A stretch of 43,720 nucleotides of DNA, taken from a virus. The stretch spans positions 1 through 43,720 of the IMG/VR virus record IMGVR_UViG_3300037189_014561; one strand, 5' to 3'. Both the position numbers and the translations under genes were made by a program. The notes under the pieces were generated by a model, which was given only the letters and a program-made list of their open reading frames with translations, did not search any database and was not told the DNA's origin. Of the stretch, positions 32,170 to 38,575 are shown in pieces; position 1 is the stretch's first letter, and each line of letters opens with the position of its first letter.

Positions 32170-32514
32170 ATGGTAATTCAAGATGGAATTAAGTTCTTCC
32201 GTCGAAACCCCACTGTGCTCACGGATGAAGACTATCTTATCCTCGCCGACACAGTCGTGATGTTCTTCCCTGCTGACAACCTTGCAGACTTTGTGAAGAG
32301 TCTGGATCGGATGTGCCAAGAGGCACATCGGGAGTTCCTCGATTACGAAGATGAGTTTCGTTACCACCATCTCGAGTCCTTCCTCCGAGCCATGATCCAG
32401 TGTCTGCACGACAGAGACTACTGGTTCGAAGGTGGCTTTGGTGCCGGACCACTGGTGATGTGTCACCAGGACATCCAAGCCCCACCCGAAGGTTACCAAG
32501 GCCCTGTGAAATGA
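32170..32514 (+). CDS. Hypothetical early protein, 114 aa
   Basis: CAAGGAG ribosome site precedes ATG 32170. Acidic, helical protein (LTDEDYLILADTVVMFFPADNLADFVKSLDRM, YEDEFRYHHLESFLRAMIQCLHDRDYW). No motif was recognised. The stop overlaps the next ATG (ATGA). Confidence 0.78.
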   Translation: MVIQDGIKFFRRNPTVLTDEDYLILADTVVMFFPADNLADFVKSLDRMCQEAHREFLDYEDEFRYHHLESFLRAMIQCLHDRDYWFEGGFGAGPLVMCHQDIQAPPEGYQGPVK

Positions 32515-32600
32515 AAGCCGGGCTTTGGCTCATCGTGAAGATCCTTCTTGTGATCTTCACTCTTCTCACCATGCTTTCCCGCCGGGGAGGCGAACACTGA
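32511..32600 (+). CDS. Micro membrane protein, 29 aa
   Basis: Sequence has a single hydrophobic helix (LWLIVKILLVIFTLLTML) with a basic end (SRRGGEH). Start overlaps the upstream stop (ATGA), implying coupled translation. It likely inserts in the host inner membrane; function unknown. Confidence 0.6.
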   Translation: MKAGLWLIVKILLVIFTLLTMLSRRGGEH

Positions 32601-32613
32601 AGGAGACGTGCAT

Positions 32614-32964
32614 ATGAAGACTTCCGCAACACCCAACTCGAAGTTCAACTTTCGGGTGATCTCGAAAGAAGAACAAAGGAGCATCGTGGCAGCGTTCAAT
32701 CGGCTGGATGATCTCCTGAGTGAACTCGACACCGCCCTCGATGAAGTGGTGCAGGCGTGCGATGGGGCAGAACTCACCGTGCAAGCCCATTACGAAGAAG
32801 AAGGAAATGAGTGTCCTGACGACGAACCACTCATTGAACTCTTCTCCACCATCCGAGCTGCCTGTGAAGGGCTTCAGCCAGACAATCCTCTCGACATCAC
32901 AATCGAGGACGGGAAGGTTGAACTTCGTGAGTGGAGGGAGAGGGTGGACGCGAGCGTCTTCTGA
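32614..32964 (+). CDS. Hypothetical acidic protein, 116 aa
   Basis: AGGAG lies 8 bp before the ATG at 32614; a GTG two codons upstream is less well spaced. The protein is acidic and helical (FNRLDDLLSELDTALDEVVQACDGAEL, EEEGNECPDDEPLIELFSTI). Possibly a DNA-mimic or host-protein-binding type, by composition only. Confidence 0.75.
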   Translation: MKTSATPNSKFNFRVISKEEQRSIVAAFNRLDDLLSELDTALDEVVQACDGAELTVQAHYEEEGNECPDDEPLIELFSTIRAACEGLQPDNPLDITIEDGKVELREWRERVDASVF

Positions 32965-32978
32965 TCCCCCTCCACAGA

Positions 32979-33001
32979 TTTCCACGGGAAATTGTATATA
33001 C
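32979..33001 (-). promoter_or_regulatory. Motif copy 4: GTATATAC / TTTCC / GGAAA element, minus orientation
   Basis: On the minus strand it reads GTATATAC, AA, TTTCC, CGT, GGAAA. It lies 14 bp after a stop and upstream of the plus-strand gene at 33046, pointing opposite to the genes. Confidence 0.6.
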
Positions 33002-33024
33002 AAGGCCCCATTGCAAAAACCGAG

Positions 33025-33047
33025 ATGGGGGGACACAATCCCCCCAT
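33025..33047 (+). promoter_or_regulatory. Perfect 8-bp hairpin covering a start codon
   Basis: ATGGGGGG (33025-33032) pairs with CCCCCCAT (33040-33047) around a seven-base loop. The second arm includes the first two bases of the ATG at 33046, and the first arm contains an in-frame ATG. The hairpin could restrict translation initiation. Confidence 0.55.
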
Positions 33048-33222
33048 GCTCAAAAACCTCAAACTCCGCCACGAGAATTTTGCCAAAGGTGTCGCACAAG
33101 GCGAGCCTTTGGCAGATCTCTGCGCTCGGCTCGATTTCCCCCTCGAAGTGGGAGAACGACTCATTAAGTCTCCCACCTTCCACCACTACATCGAGAAGCT
33201 CCGAGATGCCTCCAAGTCATAA
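33046..33222 (+). CDS. Small protein, possible HTH, 58 aa
   Basis: NFAKGVAQGEPLADLCARLDFPLEVGERLIKSPTFHHYIEKLRD resembles short HTH segments of small terminase- or Cro-like proteins but is not conclusive. An in-frame ATG at 33025 would add 7 residues. The end overlaps the next gene start by 17 bp. Confidence 0.6.
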   Translation: MLKNLKLRHENFAKGVAQGEPLADLCARLDFPLEVGERLIKSPTFHHYIEKLRDASKS

Positions 33223-33772
33223 GTCTTTCCCCCATTCCTTCACTTGGAAGAAGGAGTGGGTGAGAGAATCCACCTACCGTCCCCCATCTTCTGGCTGGAG
33301 GCCGAAGGCCAGCATGAGGGCAGGACTTCGTTTCGAGGAAAATGTGGGGAAGATCCTTCTTCTCCTCGCCCAGGAGCACGGCTTCTCCTACCACTTCCAG
33401 AAAGCCTTCGAGTCGCCTGAAGGCACAAAGATCCCTGACCATTTCTGGCTGCCCAAGGGGAGATTTAACCCCGGCAAGGCTGAGTACCCCGAGCTCGGTT
33501 TCGTCTTCGAGACGAAACTCACCTGGCGACAGAGCGCCATCAGCCAACTCCGCTCCTATTCCGGAATCCTGAGCTCTTATTACTCCGTCCCTTTCGTCCA
33601 AGTGATTATTGCGAAGAACCTTTCTCCGAAGATGACCGGGAGTGAACTCATTTCCTCCTACTCCACCCTCCCCCTCCTCAACTCCGAGGGGCCTTTCACT
33701 CTCCACTCCTTGTGGCCAGAGTACACCTTGAGGGAGCTAGACCGAGTTGATTTACCCGATTTTTCCGATTGA
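33206..33772 (+). CDS. PD-(D/E)XK nuclease-fold protein, 188 aa
   Basis: After a basic N-terminus, RAGLRFEENVGKILLLLAQEHGF (Glu near residue 42) is followed by KIPDHFWLP and FVFETKLTWRQSAISQLRSY. The E, PD and ExK residues in that order are the PD-(D/E)XK signature, as in small phage endonucleases or resolvases. FVQVIIAKNLSP is a likely next strand. It lies immediately before the large inverted repeat, which could be relevant if it acts on cruciform DNA, but that is inference. Confidence 0.72.
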   Translation: MPPSHKSFPHSFTWKKEWVRESTYRPPSSGWRPKASMRAGLRFEENVGKILLLLAQEHGFSYHFQKAFESPEGTKIPDHFWLPKGRFNPGKAEYPELGFVFETKLTWRQSAISQLRSYSGILSSYYSVPFVQVIIAKNLSPKMTGSELISSYSTLPLLNSEGPFTLHSLWPEYTLRELDRVDLPDFSD

Positions 33773-33775
33773 GAC

Positions 33776-34027
33776 ATTCTGTCTCATTTGATCTCATTCG
33801 GTCTCATTGCCTATGATCTCAAAAACACATGGGTGGGGGAGGGTATATACACCCCTGGACCCCCGGAGGGGTGGGTACCTTTACTTATAAAAAAAAAAAA
33901 AAAAAAGAACAAACAGTGAACACCCACCCCCTGTCTCCCATCCGCCACAGGGGTGTGTCCCCCTCCCTCTCCCATCAAAAATCACATCATAGGCAATGAG
34001 GCCAAACAAGATCAAATAAGAGATAAT
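33776..34027. repeat. Large imperfect inverted repeat centred on an A18 tract
   Basis: A ~250-bp palindrome. CTCATTGCCTATGAT (33803-33817) matches ATCATAGGCAATGAG (33986-34000) perfectly, and ATTTGATCT (33786-33794) matches AGATCAAAT (34009-34017) on the same axis. Further inside, ACACCCCTG (33849-33857) matches CAGGGGTGT (33948-33956), and GGGGTGGGT (33868-33876) matches ACCCACCCC (33922-33930). The axis falls at about 33902, in an A18 run (33889-33906). The left arm has TCTCATT at 33782, 33792 and 33802, spaced exactly 10 bp. It contains no gene. Candidate replication origin or cruciform/terminator region. Confidence 0.88.
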
Positions 34028-34056
34028 TCCACAATCTCAATCACCGGGAAAACGGG

Positions 34057-34116
34057 AAAAATAATTGCAAAGTCTTGTCGATTTCCATTGCAAGGCTTGC
34101 TTTTTCGTTTTACAAT
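34057..34116 (+). promoter_or_regulatory. Early promoter region with conserved AAAAATAATT...CTTGTCG block, copy A
   Basis: AAAAATAATT (34057-34066), seven bases, CTTGTCG (34074-34080). Just downstream TTGCAA (34088-34093), 17 bp spacer and TACAAT (34111-34116) form a sigma-70-like promoter for the gene at 34157. Confidence 0.6.
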
Positions 34117-34156
34117 CCGTTTCAAATTCACAAACCCAACCTAGGAGCCCCTAGAA

Positions 34157-34369
34157 ATGTCTGACAAGGAATGGAACACCACCTCGGAGACCAAGCCCCC
34201 GCCGAAAAAGAAGGCTGCACCCCGCATGTCGCAAGCGGAGATCAAGGCCAAAAACAAGGCGATGCGCCCAGTCATGGGCCGGATGCCCACGTCTTATTGC
34301 CTCGGCGACACCTACCCATCCAATTGGAGCCGAGTGAAACTCCGCCAATTGGATCTTTCAGGGAGATAA
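34157..34369 (+). CDS. Small basic hypothetical, 70 aa
   Basis: N-terminus is Lys/Pro-rich (ETKPPPKKKAAPRMSQAEIKAKNKAMRPVMGR), suited to DNA or RNA contact. The ribosome site AGGAG is about 9 bases upstream. First gene after the inverted repeat and its promoter. Function unknown. Confidence 0.75.
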   Translation: MSDKEWNTTSETKPPPKKKAAPRMSQAEIKAKNKAMRPVMGRMPTSYCLGDTYPSNWSRVKLRQLDLSGR

Positions 34370-34372
34370 GAG

Positions 34373-34648
34373 ATGAAAATCATCGAACTCATTGAAGTCC
34401 TCCGTGCCCATCCCAAGGATGCGGAAATTACTGGTGTGGAACACCTCCGAATCTCCGCCCCGGTGGTTGCGACTGAGCCTCCACCCCCACCCACCGTGCG
34501 GAAGACAAAACTCACAAGACAAAACCGGATCGACTGCGCAACCGACCCTCGGGACATTGAGGTCGTTGCAAGGAATTTCGGTGTGAGCCCCGACTACGTC
34601 CTCCACCTCCGCACCCTCCTCCGTCAGAACAAGATTGATGTAGGGTAG
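34373..34648 (+). CDS. Hypothetical protein, 91 aa
   Basis: N-terminal MKIIELIEVLRAHPKDAEITGVEHLRI resembles small phage proteins of the type IxELIExLxxxPxDAxV found next to HTH regions. The C-terminus contains CATDPRDIEVVARNFGVSPDYVLHLRTLLRQ, with RDIEVVARNFGVSPDYV similar to a helix-turn-helix. Possible regulator. Confidence 0.75.
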   Translation: MKIIELIEVLRAHPKDAEITGVEHLRISAPVVATEPPPPPTVRKTKLTRQNRIDCATDPRDIEVVARNFGVSPDYVLHLRTLLRQNKIDVG

Positions 34649-34670
34649 TATATACACTTTCCACCAGAAA
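34648..34670 (+). promoter_or_regulatory. Motif copy 5: GTATATAC / TTTCC / AGAAA element
   Basis: GTATATAC, AC, TTTCC, ACC, AGAAA, directly upstream of the ribosome site AAGGAG and ATG 34683. Position and orientation resemble copy 1 at 4810. Confidence 0.6.
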
Positions 34671-34682
34671 AGGAGACAGCCT

Positions 34683-35075
34683 ATGGACTACATGAAATTC
34701 TTCGACGAACTCCGGGCAAAAGCCGAGGCGGAAGCCGAGGCCTCCGCCCCCACCATGCCGAAAGAGGTTCTCTTCGAGAAGCTCAAGAACTCCCCCGGCA
34801 TCGCCTTCTACAACATCGAGCGGCTGAAAATCGTCACCGACTCGATGGCGGGGACCAAGAAGGACATCGCAAGGATCCCCGGCGTGCCTTCCCTTTCAAA
34901 ACTTGTTGATGTGTGGGAGGGGGAGGTCATGGACGCCGGGCTCGCGCTGTGGTTCACCCGTGAAGCCTCATTGAAAATCATCCGGCAGCTTCTCGACCCC
35001 AACTGCCCGGAAGAGGTCAAGGAGATCTTCCGGACAAGTATTGAAACCCTTCTCTCCAACCCGAAGATGAACTAA
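34683..35075 (+). CDS. Hypothetical protein, 130 aa
   Basis: Acidic helical start (FFDELRAKAEAEAEASAPTMPKE) followed by KKDIARIPGVPSLSKLVDVWEGEVMDAGLALWF and REASLKIIRQLLDPNCPEEVKEIF. No recognised domain. Preceded by motif copy 5 within 15 bp. Confidence 0.78.
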   Translation: MDYMKFFDELRAKAEAEAEASAPTMPKEVLFEKLKNSPGIAFYNIERLKIVTDSMAGTKKDIARIPGVPSLSKLVDVWEGEVMDAGLALWFTREASLKIIRQLLDPNCPEEVKEIFRTSIETLLSNPKMN

Positions 35076-35087
35076 GGAGCAAGACCT

Positions 35088-35255
35088 TTGGCACCCGCTG
35101 ACCTTACACCCCTCCTCGATCTCTGCACCCGGTGTCGAAAGGCGCCGGGTGCAAAACCTCATCTTTGCCCGTACAACGAGGAAATCCACCCGGAAGACAA
35201 GACCGAGTGCAATTGCTGCCAAGACTGCGCAAACAACTGCGCCGACGAAATCTGA
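35088..35255 (+). CDS. Cys-rich zinc-finger-like small protein, TTG start, 55 aa
   Basis: Start is TTG at 35088 behind AAGGAG. Eight Cys are grouped as LCTRCRKAPG, HLCPY and ECNCCQDCANNCADEI; this arrangement is a recognisable small phage Cys-rich protein that likely binds zinc. No ATG start exists in this frame. Function unknown. The next gene begins after its own GGAG site. Confidence 0.75.
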   Translation: MAPADLTPLLDLCTRCRKAPGAKPHLCPYNEEIHPEDKTECNCCQDCANNCADEI

Positions 35256-35272
35256 ACAAGGAGAAAGACCCA

Positions 35273-35689
35273 ATGACACCGCAAGAAGTTTTCAACACTG
35301 TCGCAACACATCTCTTCAACCAAGGCAAACAAGCCGGGGAGTACAGAGAAGAGGAAATCCGGGACGGAGAATACGCTCCTTCCTTCAAATGCCTCTACCG
35401 CGGGCCCGAAGGCACCAAGTGCGCCGCGGGGTTCCTGATTCCTGACGAGCTCTACAACCCAGCCATGGAGAATCGTTCCATCTATGATGTGATCGAGGCC
35501 TACCCAAAACTTGCCGAACTCCTCGAAGGCAACCGGGGGCTCTTGGTCGAACTCCAGAACATCCACGATGGGTATTCCGAGAAGTACAACAAGGATGAGT
35601 CTTTCAAGTGGTATCTCCGAAGAAAGCTCTACGAGCTTGCCACCGACAGTGGTTTCACCACTGAAGTCCTCGACTCCTGGGTGATTTGA
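35273..35689 (+). CDS. Hypothetical protein, 138 aa
   Basis: TPQEVFNTVATHLFNQGKQAGEY...KCLYRGPEGTKCAAGFLIPDELYNPAMENRSI and ELLEGNRGLLVELQNIHDGYSEKYN form a pattern seen in other phage hypotheticals (Y-R-x-x-G-x-KCAxGxLIPD). Three Cys/His positions might bind metal, but this is unclear. Function unknown. Confidence 0.82.
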   Translation: MTPQEVFNTVATHLFNQGKQAGEYREEEIRDGEYAPSFKCLYRGPEGTKCAAGFLIPDELYNPAMENRSIYDVIEAYPKLAELLEGNRGLLVELQNIHDGYSEKYNKDESFKWYLRRKLYELATDSGFTTEVLDSWVI

Positions 35690-35691
35690 AG

Positions 35692-36012
35692 ATGGTCAAG
35701 CAAAACATCCAAATCGCTGCCTGGGCGAGAGATCTCTGGGAGAAGGTGGTGGAAGCGGACGGAGACGTCCGCCTCCACTACAACACCCGAGCCAAGGCAA
35801 GCGCATCCCGCTTCGCCCTCTACACTGCCCGCAACATCAACAGGGAAGAGCTCAAACTCGTCTACGACAAGGACGACCCCTTCTACGGCTCATCCCCTTG
35901 GGACGGGTTCAGGTTGACTATCGAAGTCGACCAGTCGTCTCACGACTGGGTACTTCTCATTACCCGCCACTCCGAAGCCCAATTCACCCCTACAAGGATT
36001 GAGGGTCTGTGA
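35692..36012 (+). CDS. Hypothetical protein, 106 aa
   Basis: ATG at 35692 or TTG at 35686 (overlapping the upstream stop). Alternating strands (VRLHYNTRAKASASRFALYTARN, FRLTIEVDQSSHDWVLLITRHS). No domain recognised. Confidence 0.72.
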   Translation: MVKQNIQIAAWARDLWEKVVEADGDVRLHYNTRAKASASRFALYTARNINREELKLVYDKDDPFYGSSPWDGFRLTIEVDQSSHDWVLLITRHSEAQFTPTRIEGL

Positions 36013-36013
36013 A

Positions 36014-36448
36014 ATGTTTAGGGAAGATGGAGCGAAGCTCCAAGTGAAGTTCTACGAGGTGGGGCTCATGCCCCACCTCTCCGAGCTACAACTCGCCCAG
36101 TACCACAAAGAGCCCCTGATGGCTTTCCGAGCCGAGATCTGGGGGCTTGGGCTTTGGTACTCAGGGCGAGAGTACCTCATTCTTGACGAGAAGGGATTTT
36201 TGACCAAGACCACCGATGGGGGCCTTGCCCTAAGGCTAATCTCTTTCGAGTCGGTGCACGGGCCAGGCGCGCTAAGGGCAGTACTGCGAAGGGAGATCCT
36301 CAACCCGCAGGGTGCAGTGCAAGTGCTGAAGACAAAATTCAACCCTTCCGCACCCGTTCCCTCCGCAAAGCCTGAACCCATCCCAAAACCCCTTCGAAGG
36401 AGGAAAATTGACCCAGCTGAGTTCTCCAAACTCTTGGAGGGGCTATGA
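36014..36448 (+). CDS. Hypothetical protein, 144 aa
   Basis: The N-terminal ~100 residues are mixed strands (FRAEIWGLGLWYSGREYLILDEKGFLTK), and the last 40 are basic and Pro-rich (KPEPIPKPLRRRKIDPAEFSKLLEGL). Overlaps the next gene by ATGA. Possibly binds DNA through the basic tail. Confidence 0.75.
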   Translation: MFREDGAKLQVKFYEVGLMPHLSELQLAQYHKEPLMAFRAEIWGLGLWYSGREYLILDEKGFLTKTTDGGLALRLISFESVHGPGALRAVLRREILNPQGAVQVLKTKFNPSAPVPSAKPEPIPKPLRRRKIDPAEFSKLLEGL

Positions 36449-36957
36449 GAGACTACTACCTGGCAGAGATAGGCAAGCTGCACAAGGAGGTCGAAGACCT
36501 CAAAACGAAGAACCACGACCAAGCAAGGCATATCAACAAACTCAAGGCAGAGGTCGAACGCCACAAGGCGCAGAATGCAACCATCAGAGCTGAGTTCGAA
36601 CTCCCGCAGATAGTGGAAGGTGTGGCAGAGATTATTAAGGCATTCCCCCAATTCCCCTTCATTCATAGGAAGAAACAGGAAGTACTGAAGATTCTCTGGG
36701 ACGCTGCGAAGGCAGACTCTGACTGGTGGGTCTCTCCGAGGCAAATCCACACCCTCCTCTATTCCAACCTCCCGGAAGAACAAAAGCCCGGACTCCGCGT
36801 CGTCCACACTTACATCTCCTACCTCCGCGGAGATCTCAAGTTCTCCTCCCTCGAAATCATCGGGAAGTACAACAAGGGGTGGAGGCTGGTCTTCCGGAAC
36901 TCAATCTTCACCCAGGAGTCAAGTATTCCAGACACAAAAATAATTTCCAATTCTTGA
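36445..36957 (+). CDS. Winged-helix regulator candidate with N-terminal coiled coil, 170 aa
   Basis: Residues 8-55 are a coiled coil (IGKLHKEVEDLKTKNHDQARHINKLKAEVERHKAQN). Residues ~90-155 (WWVSPRQIHTLLYSNLPEE...LRVVHTYISYLRGDLKFSSLEIIGKYNKGWRLVF) match the OmpR/PhoB-type winged-helix DNA-binding domain, including the recognition helix VHTYISYLRGDL and the wing GKYNKGWRL. It lacks a receiver domain. A plausible reader of one of the repeated DNA motifs. Confidence 0.78.
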   Translation: MRDYYLAEIGKLHKEVEDLKTKNHDQARHINKLKAEVERHKAQNATIRAEFELPQIVEGVAEIIKAFPQFPFIHRKKQEVLKILWDAAKADSDWWVSPRQIHTLLYSNLPEEQKPGLRVVHTYISYLRGDLKFSSLEIIGKYNKGWRLVFRNSIFTQESSIPDTKIISNS

Positions 36958-36983
36958 CGATTTTCGTTTCAAGTCCGTATATA
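36936..36983 (+). promoter_or_regulatory. Sigma-70-like promoter with conserved block, copy B
   Basis: AAAAATAATT (36936-36945), seven bases, CTTGACG (36953-36959). TTGACG (36954-36959), 18-bp spacer and TATATA (36978-36983) form a good promoter for the gene at 37036. The block overlaps the upstream stop codon. Confidence 0.7.
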
Positions 36984-37001
36984 CCGTGCCATAATCCGTC
37001 A

Positions 37002-37014
37002 CGGTTTCAAACCG
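37002..37014. promoter_or_regulatory. Perfect 13-bp palindrome downstream of the promoter
   Basis: CGGTTTCAAACCG lies 18 bp after the -10 box, where a repressor could block transcription. It could also form a short hairpin in the leader. Confidence 0.5.
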
Positions 37015-37035
37015 CCAACCTTAAAGGAATTCTCA

Positions 37036-37521
37036 ATGACTGAAGAAACTTCCAACCTCCGCGAAATCACCATCCAGGGAACCGAACTCTCCCTCGAGGT
37101 GCCCTATTCTGAGGGCCATGTGCTGACGGCTGCGGAAGCAAGCCAGCTCAATCAAGTGTACTGTGAAAACCTCGGCAACAACTTCCGTTCCAAGGTCAAG
37201 GAAATGCTCGAGGGTGGATCCTCGGTTGACGACATTCAGGCCGCGTTCGACGCCTACGCCGATGCCTACGAGTTCGGCTCCCGCCGGGCTTCGTCAGGTA
37301 CCAAGCGCACCGCCGACCCCATCGAGAAGGAAGCCCGTGCCCTCGCCAAGCGTGCGCTCACCGAGTTCTTCAAGAAGAAGGACATCGACTACTCCTCCCT
37401 CTCCGTGGATGAGAAGGAGCAGAGCCTCCGTACTTACATGGAGAAGCACGGTGAGAAGGTGCGAGAAATCGCAGCCCGCCGAGTTGCCGACCAGAAGGCC
37501 ATGGCGGAAGCCGGTCTCTGA
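37036..37521 (+). CDS. Hypothetical conserved-type phage protein, 161 aa
   Basis: ATG follows AAAGGAA. Contains a strand-rich start (NLREITIQGTELSLEVPYSEGH), and a Tyr-rich helical middle (DDIQAAFDAYADAYEFGSRR) followed by a charged C-terminus (EARALAKRALTEFFKKKDIDYSSL, EIAARRVADQK). It has its own promoter and is followed by two hairpins, so it is a single-gene unit and likely well expressed. Function unknown. Confidence 0.83.
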   Translation: MTEETSNLREITIQGTELSLEVPYSEGHVLTAAEASQLNQVYCENLGNNFRSKVKEMLEGGSSVDDIQAAFDAYADAYEFGSRRASSGTKRTADPIEKEARALAKRALTEFFKKKDIDYSSLSVDEKEQSLRTYMEKHGEKVREIAARRVADQKAMAEAGL

Positions 37522-37526
37522 GGGGC

Positions 37527-37563
37527 GTGACCTAGGGTTTCGTTGGGTGTTCCCCTAGGTCAC
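37527..37563 (+). terminator. Hairpin after the 37036 gene
   Basis: GTGACCTAGGG (37527-37537) pairs perfectly with CCCTAGGTCAC (37553-37563). No T tract follows, so it may stabilise the 3' end or act with the next hairpin. Confidence 0.6.
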
Positions 37564-37569
37564 CGCAGT

Positions 37570-37603
37570 GGGGGGAGAGTTTTAGTCTCCTGGCTCTCCC
37601 CCC
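37570..37603 (+). terminator. Second hairpin in tandem
   Basis: GGGGGGAGAG (37570-37579) pairs perfectly with CTCTCCCCCC (37594-37603), followed by ATCTTCTTTCTTCC. The T-rich tail suggests an intrinsic terminator. Confidence 0.65.
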
Positions 37604-37632
37604 ATCTTCTTTCTTCCTTCACGAGGTGTGCA

Positions 37633-37827
37633 TTGAGTAAAGCCGCTGAGAAAAAGATCGCAGTCCTCGTTCGACTCTTCGAGTCGGACCTCGACCGCCT
37701 CCAGCGGTTTTACCCAAAGCAACCCTACAACATGGTCATAAGGGTCCTCGTTCGGAAGCACCTGGACGCTTTGGAGAAGAAGATTGAGAAGTCTTCCCCG
37801 ATTACAAACCTACCCAAGGAGATCTAA
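37633..37827 (+). CDS. Ribbon-helix-helix-like DNA-binding protein, TTG start, 64 aa
   Basis: TTG at 37633 preceded by GAGGTG. KKIAVLVRLFESDLDRLQRFYPKQPYNMVIRVLVRKHLDALEKK has the strand-helix-helix layout of CopG/Arc-type repressors (strand IAVLVRLF, helix DLDRLQRFY, turn PYN, helix MVIRVLVRKHLDAL). It would dimerise and bind a palindromic operator. The following gene overlaps by TAATG. Confidence 0.7.
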   Translation: MSKAAEKKIAVLVRLFESDLDRLQRFYPKQPYNMVIRVLVRKHLDALEKKIEKSSPITNLPKEI

Positions 37828-38102
37828 TGAGTGACGATTCCTTCCCGCAGCCATCTTCTTCGCAGATTCTCGCTCTCGGAAGCATACCGCCTTCCCTCCA
37901 ATCCCTTTTTGGACGCGACCCACTCAGCCTTACTCGCATTGAAATCAACTCCATTGTGGCTGAACTCCGGACCCAGCGACAGAATTTCGTTGCTGCAGAC
38001 TCTGAAGCGAAAACTGCTGGTCGAAGAGTCAACGCAAAAAAGGCTATTGCGAAAGGAAAAGGCGCGGTGCCAGACATCGCAAGCCTCCTCGAAGACCTCT
38101 GA
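37827..38102 (+). CDS. Hypothetical protein, 91 aa
   Basis: Starts at ATG overlapping the RHH gene stop. Ser/Pro-rich start (SQILALGSIPPSLQSLFGRDPLSL), a helical centre (IEINSIVAELRTQRQNFVAADSEAK) and a basic segment (GRRVNAKKAIAKGKGA). Possible partner of the RHH protein (antitoxin-toxin-like size), but there is no motif to support that. Confidence 0.7.
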   Translation: MSDDSFPQPSSSQILALGSIPPSLQSLFGRDPLSLTRIEINSIVAELRTQRQNFVAADSEAKTAGRRVNAKKAIAKGKGAVPDIASLLEDL

Positions 38103-38222
38103 AAAATAATTCATCCCTTGTCGTTTTTTGTATCGAGGAGAGAAGAACCATCGTATAATACGAATACTAAAGACTAGCACCAAAAACCCAAGCCGGGGAT
38201 GTCGTTCCCCAAGGAGAGACTA
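38102..38222 (+). promoter_or_regulatory. Promoter region with conserved block, copy C, and leader hairpin
   Basis: AAAAATAATT (38102-38111), five bases, CTTGTCG (38117-38123). A consensus TATAAT lies at 38154-38159 but with poor -35 spacing. GGGGA and TCCCC around a TGTCGT loop form a small hairpin just before the AAGGAG site of the gene at 38223. Confidence 0.55.
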
Positions 38223-38573
38223 ATGCCTAACTCCAACGCAGTGCTGAAACCCACCTTCCACACCGTAGTCGATGGCTACGTCGAGTCCCTCGGGAAAGCC
38301 GTCAGGGCGTTGAGGAATGACCTCCTCGAGTCTCACCCCTCCGGCAACCTTTCCTTCCGCCTCGAACTCCCCACCCGGATGGACGCAGACCCTTCCGCCC
38401 TCCCAGTCCCGGAAATCGTCCTCACCTTCTACCACTACTCCATCTACGACACCAACTCCGTCACGGTGAAGGGCCTGGAGTGGGACGAGGTCCGCGATGA
38501 ATTCTTCCGTCGCCTCGGACGTGACCGGACGCTCAAGCGTCTTTCCGCGGCCAAGGGCCGGGTGGAGGACTGA
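38223..38573 (+). CDS. Hypothetical protein, 116 aa
   Basis: CAAGGAG precedes ATG 38223. Strand-rich sequence with a paired acidic helix (VESLGKAVRALRNDLLES; YYSIYDTNS-like YHYSIYDTNSVTVKGLEWDEVRDEFFRRLG). Family not recognised. Confidence 0.78.
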   Translation: MPNSNAVLKPTFHTVVDGYVESLGKAVRALRNDLLESHPSGNLSFRLELPTRMDADPSALPVPEIVLTFYHYSIYDTNSVTVKGLEWDEVRDEFFRRLGRDRTLKRLSAAKGRVED

Positions 38574-38575
38574 AC

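Noticed and set aside
33843-33850. GTATATAC at 33843 and 36977 as further copies of the 23-bp motif
   Set aside because: Both lack the TTTCC and GRAAA parts; the copy at 36977 is better explained as a -10 box.
33889-33906. A18 tract read as an intrinsic terminator or a poly-A tail
   Set aside because: It lies exactly at the axis of a large palindrome and is not preceded by a tight hairpin on the gene strand; its length could also be a sequencing artefact.
37633-38102. Toxin-antitoxin pair (RHH protein plus small partner)
   Set aside because: The size and order fit, but the second protein shows no toxin motif and the pair sits in an ordinary early operon.
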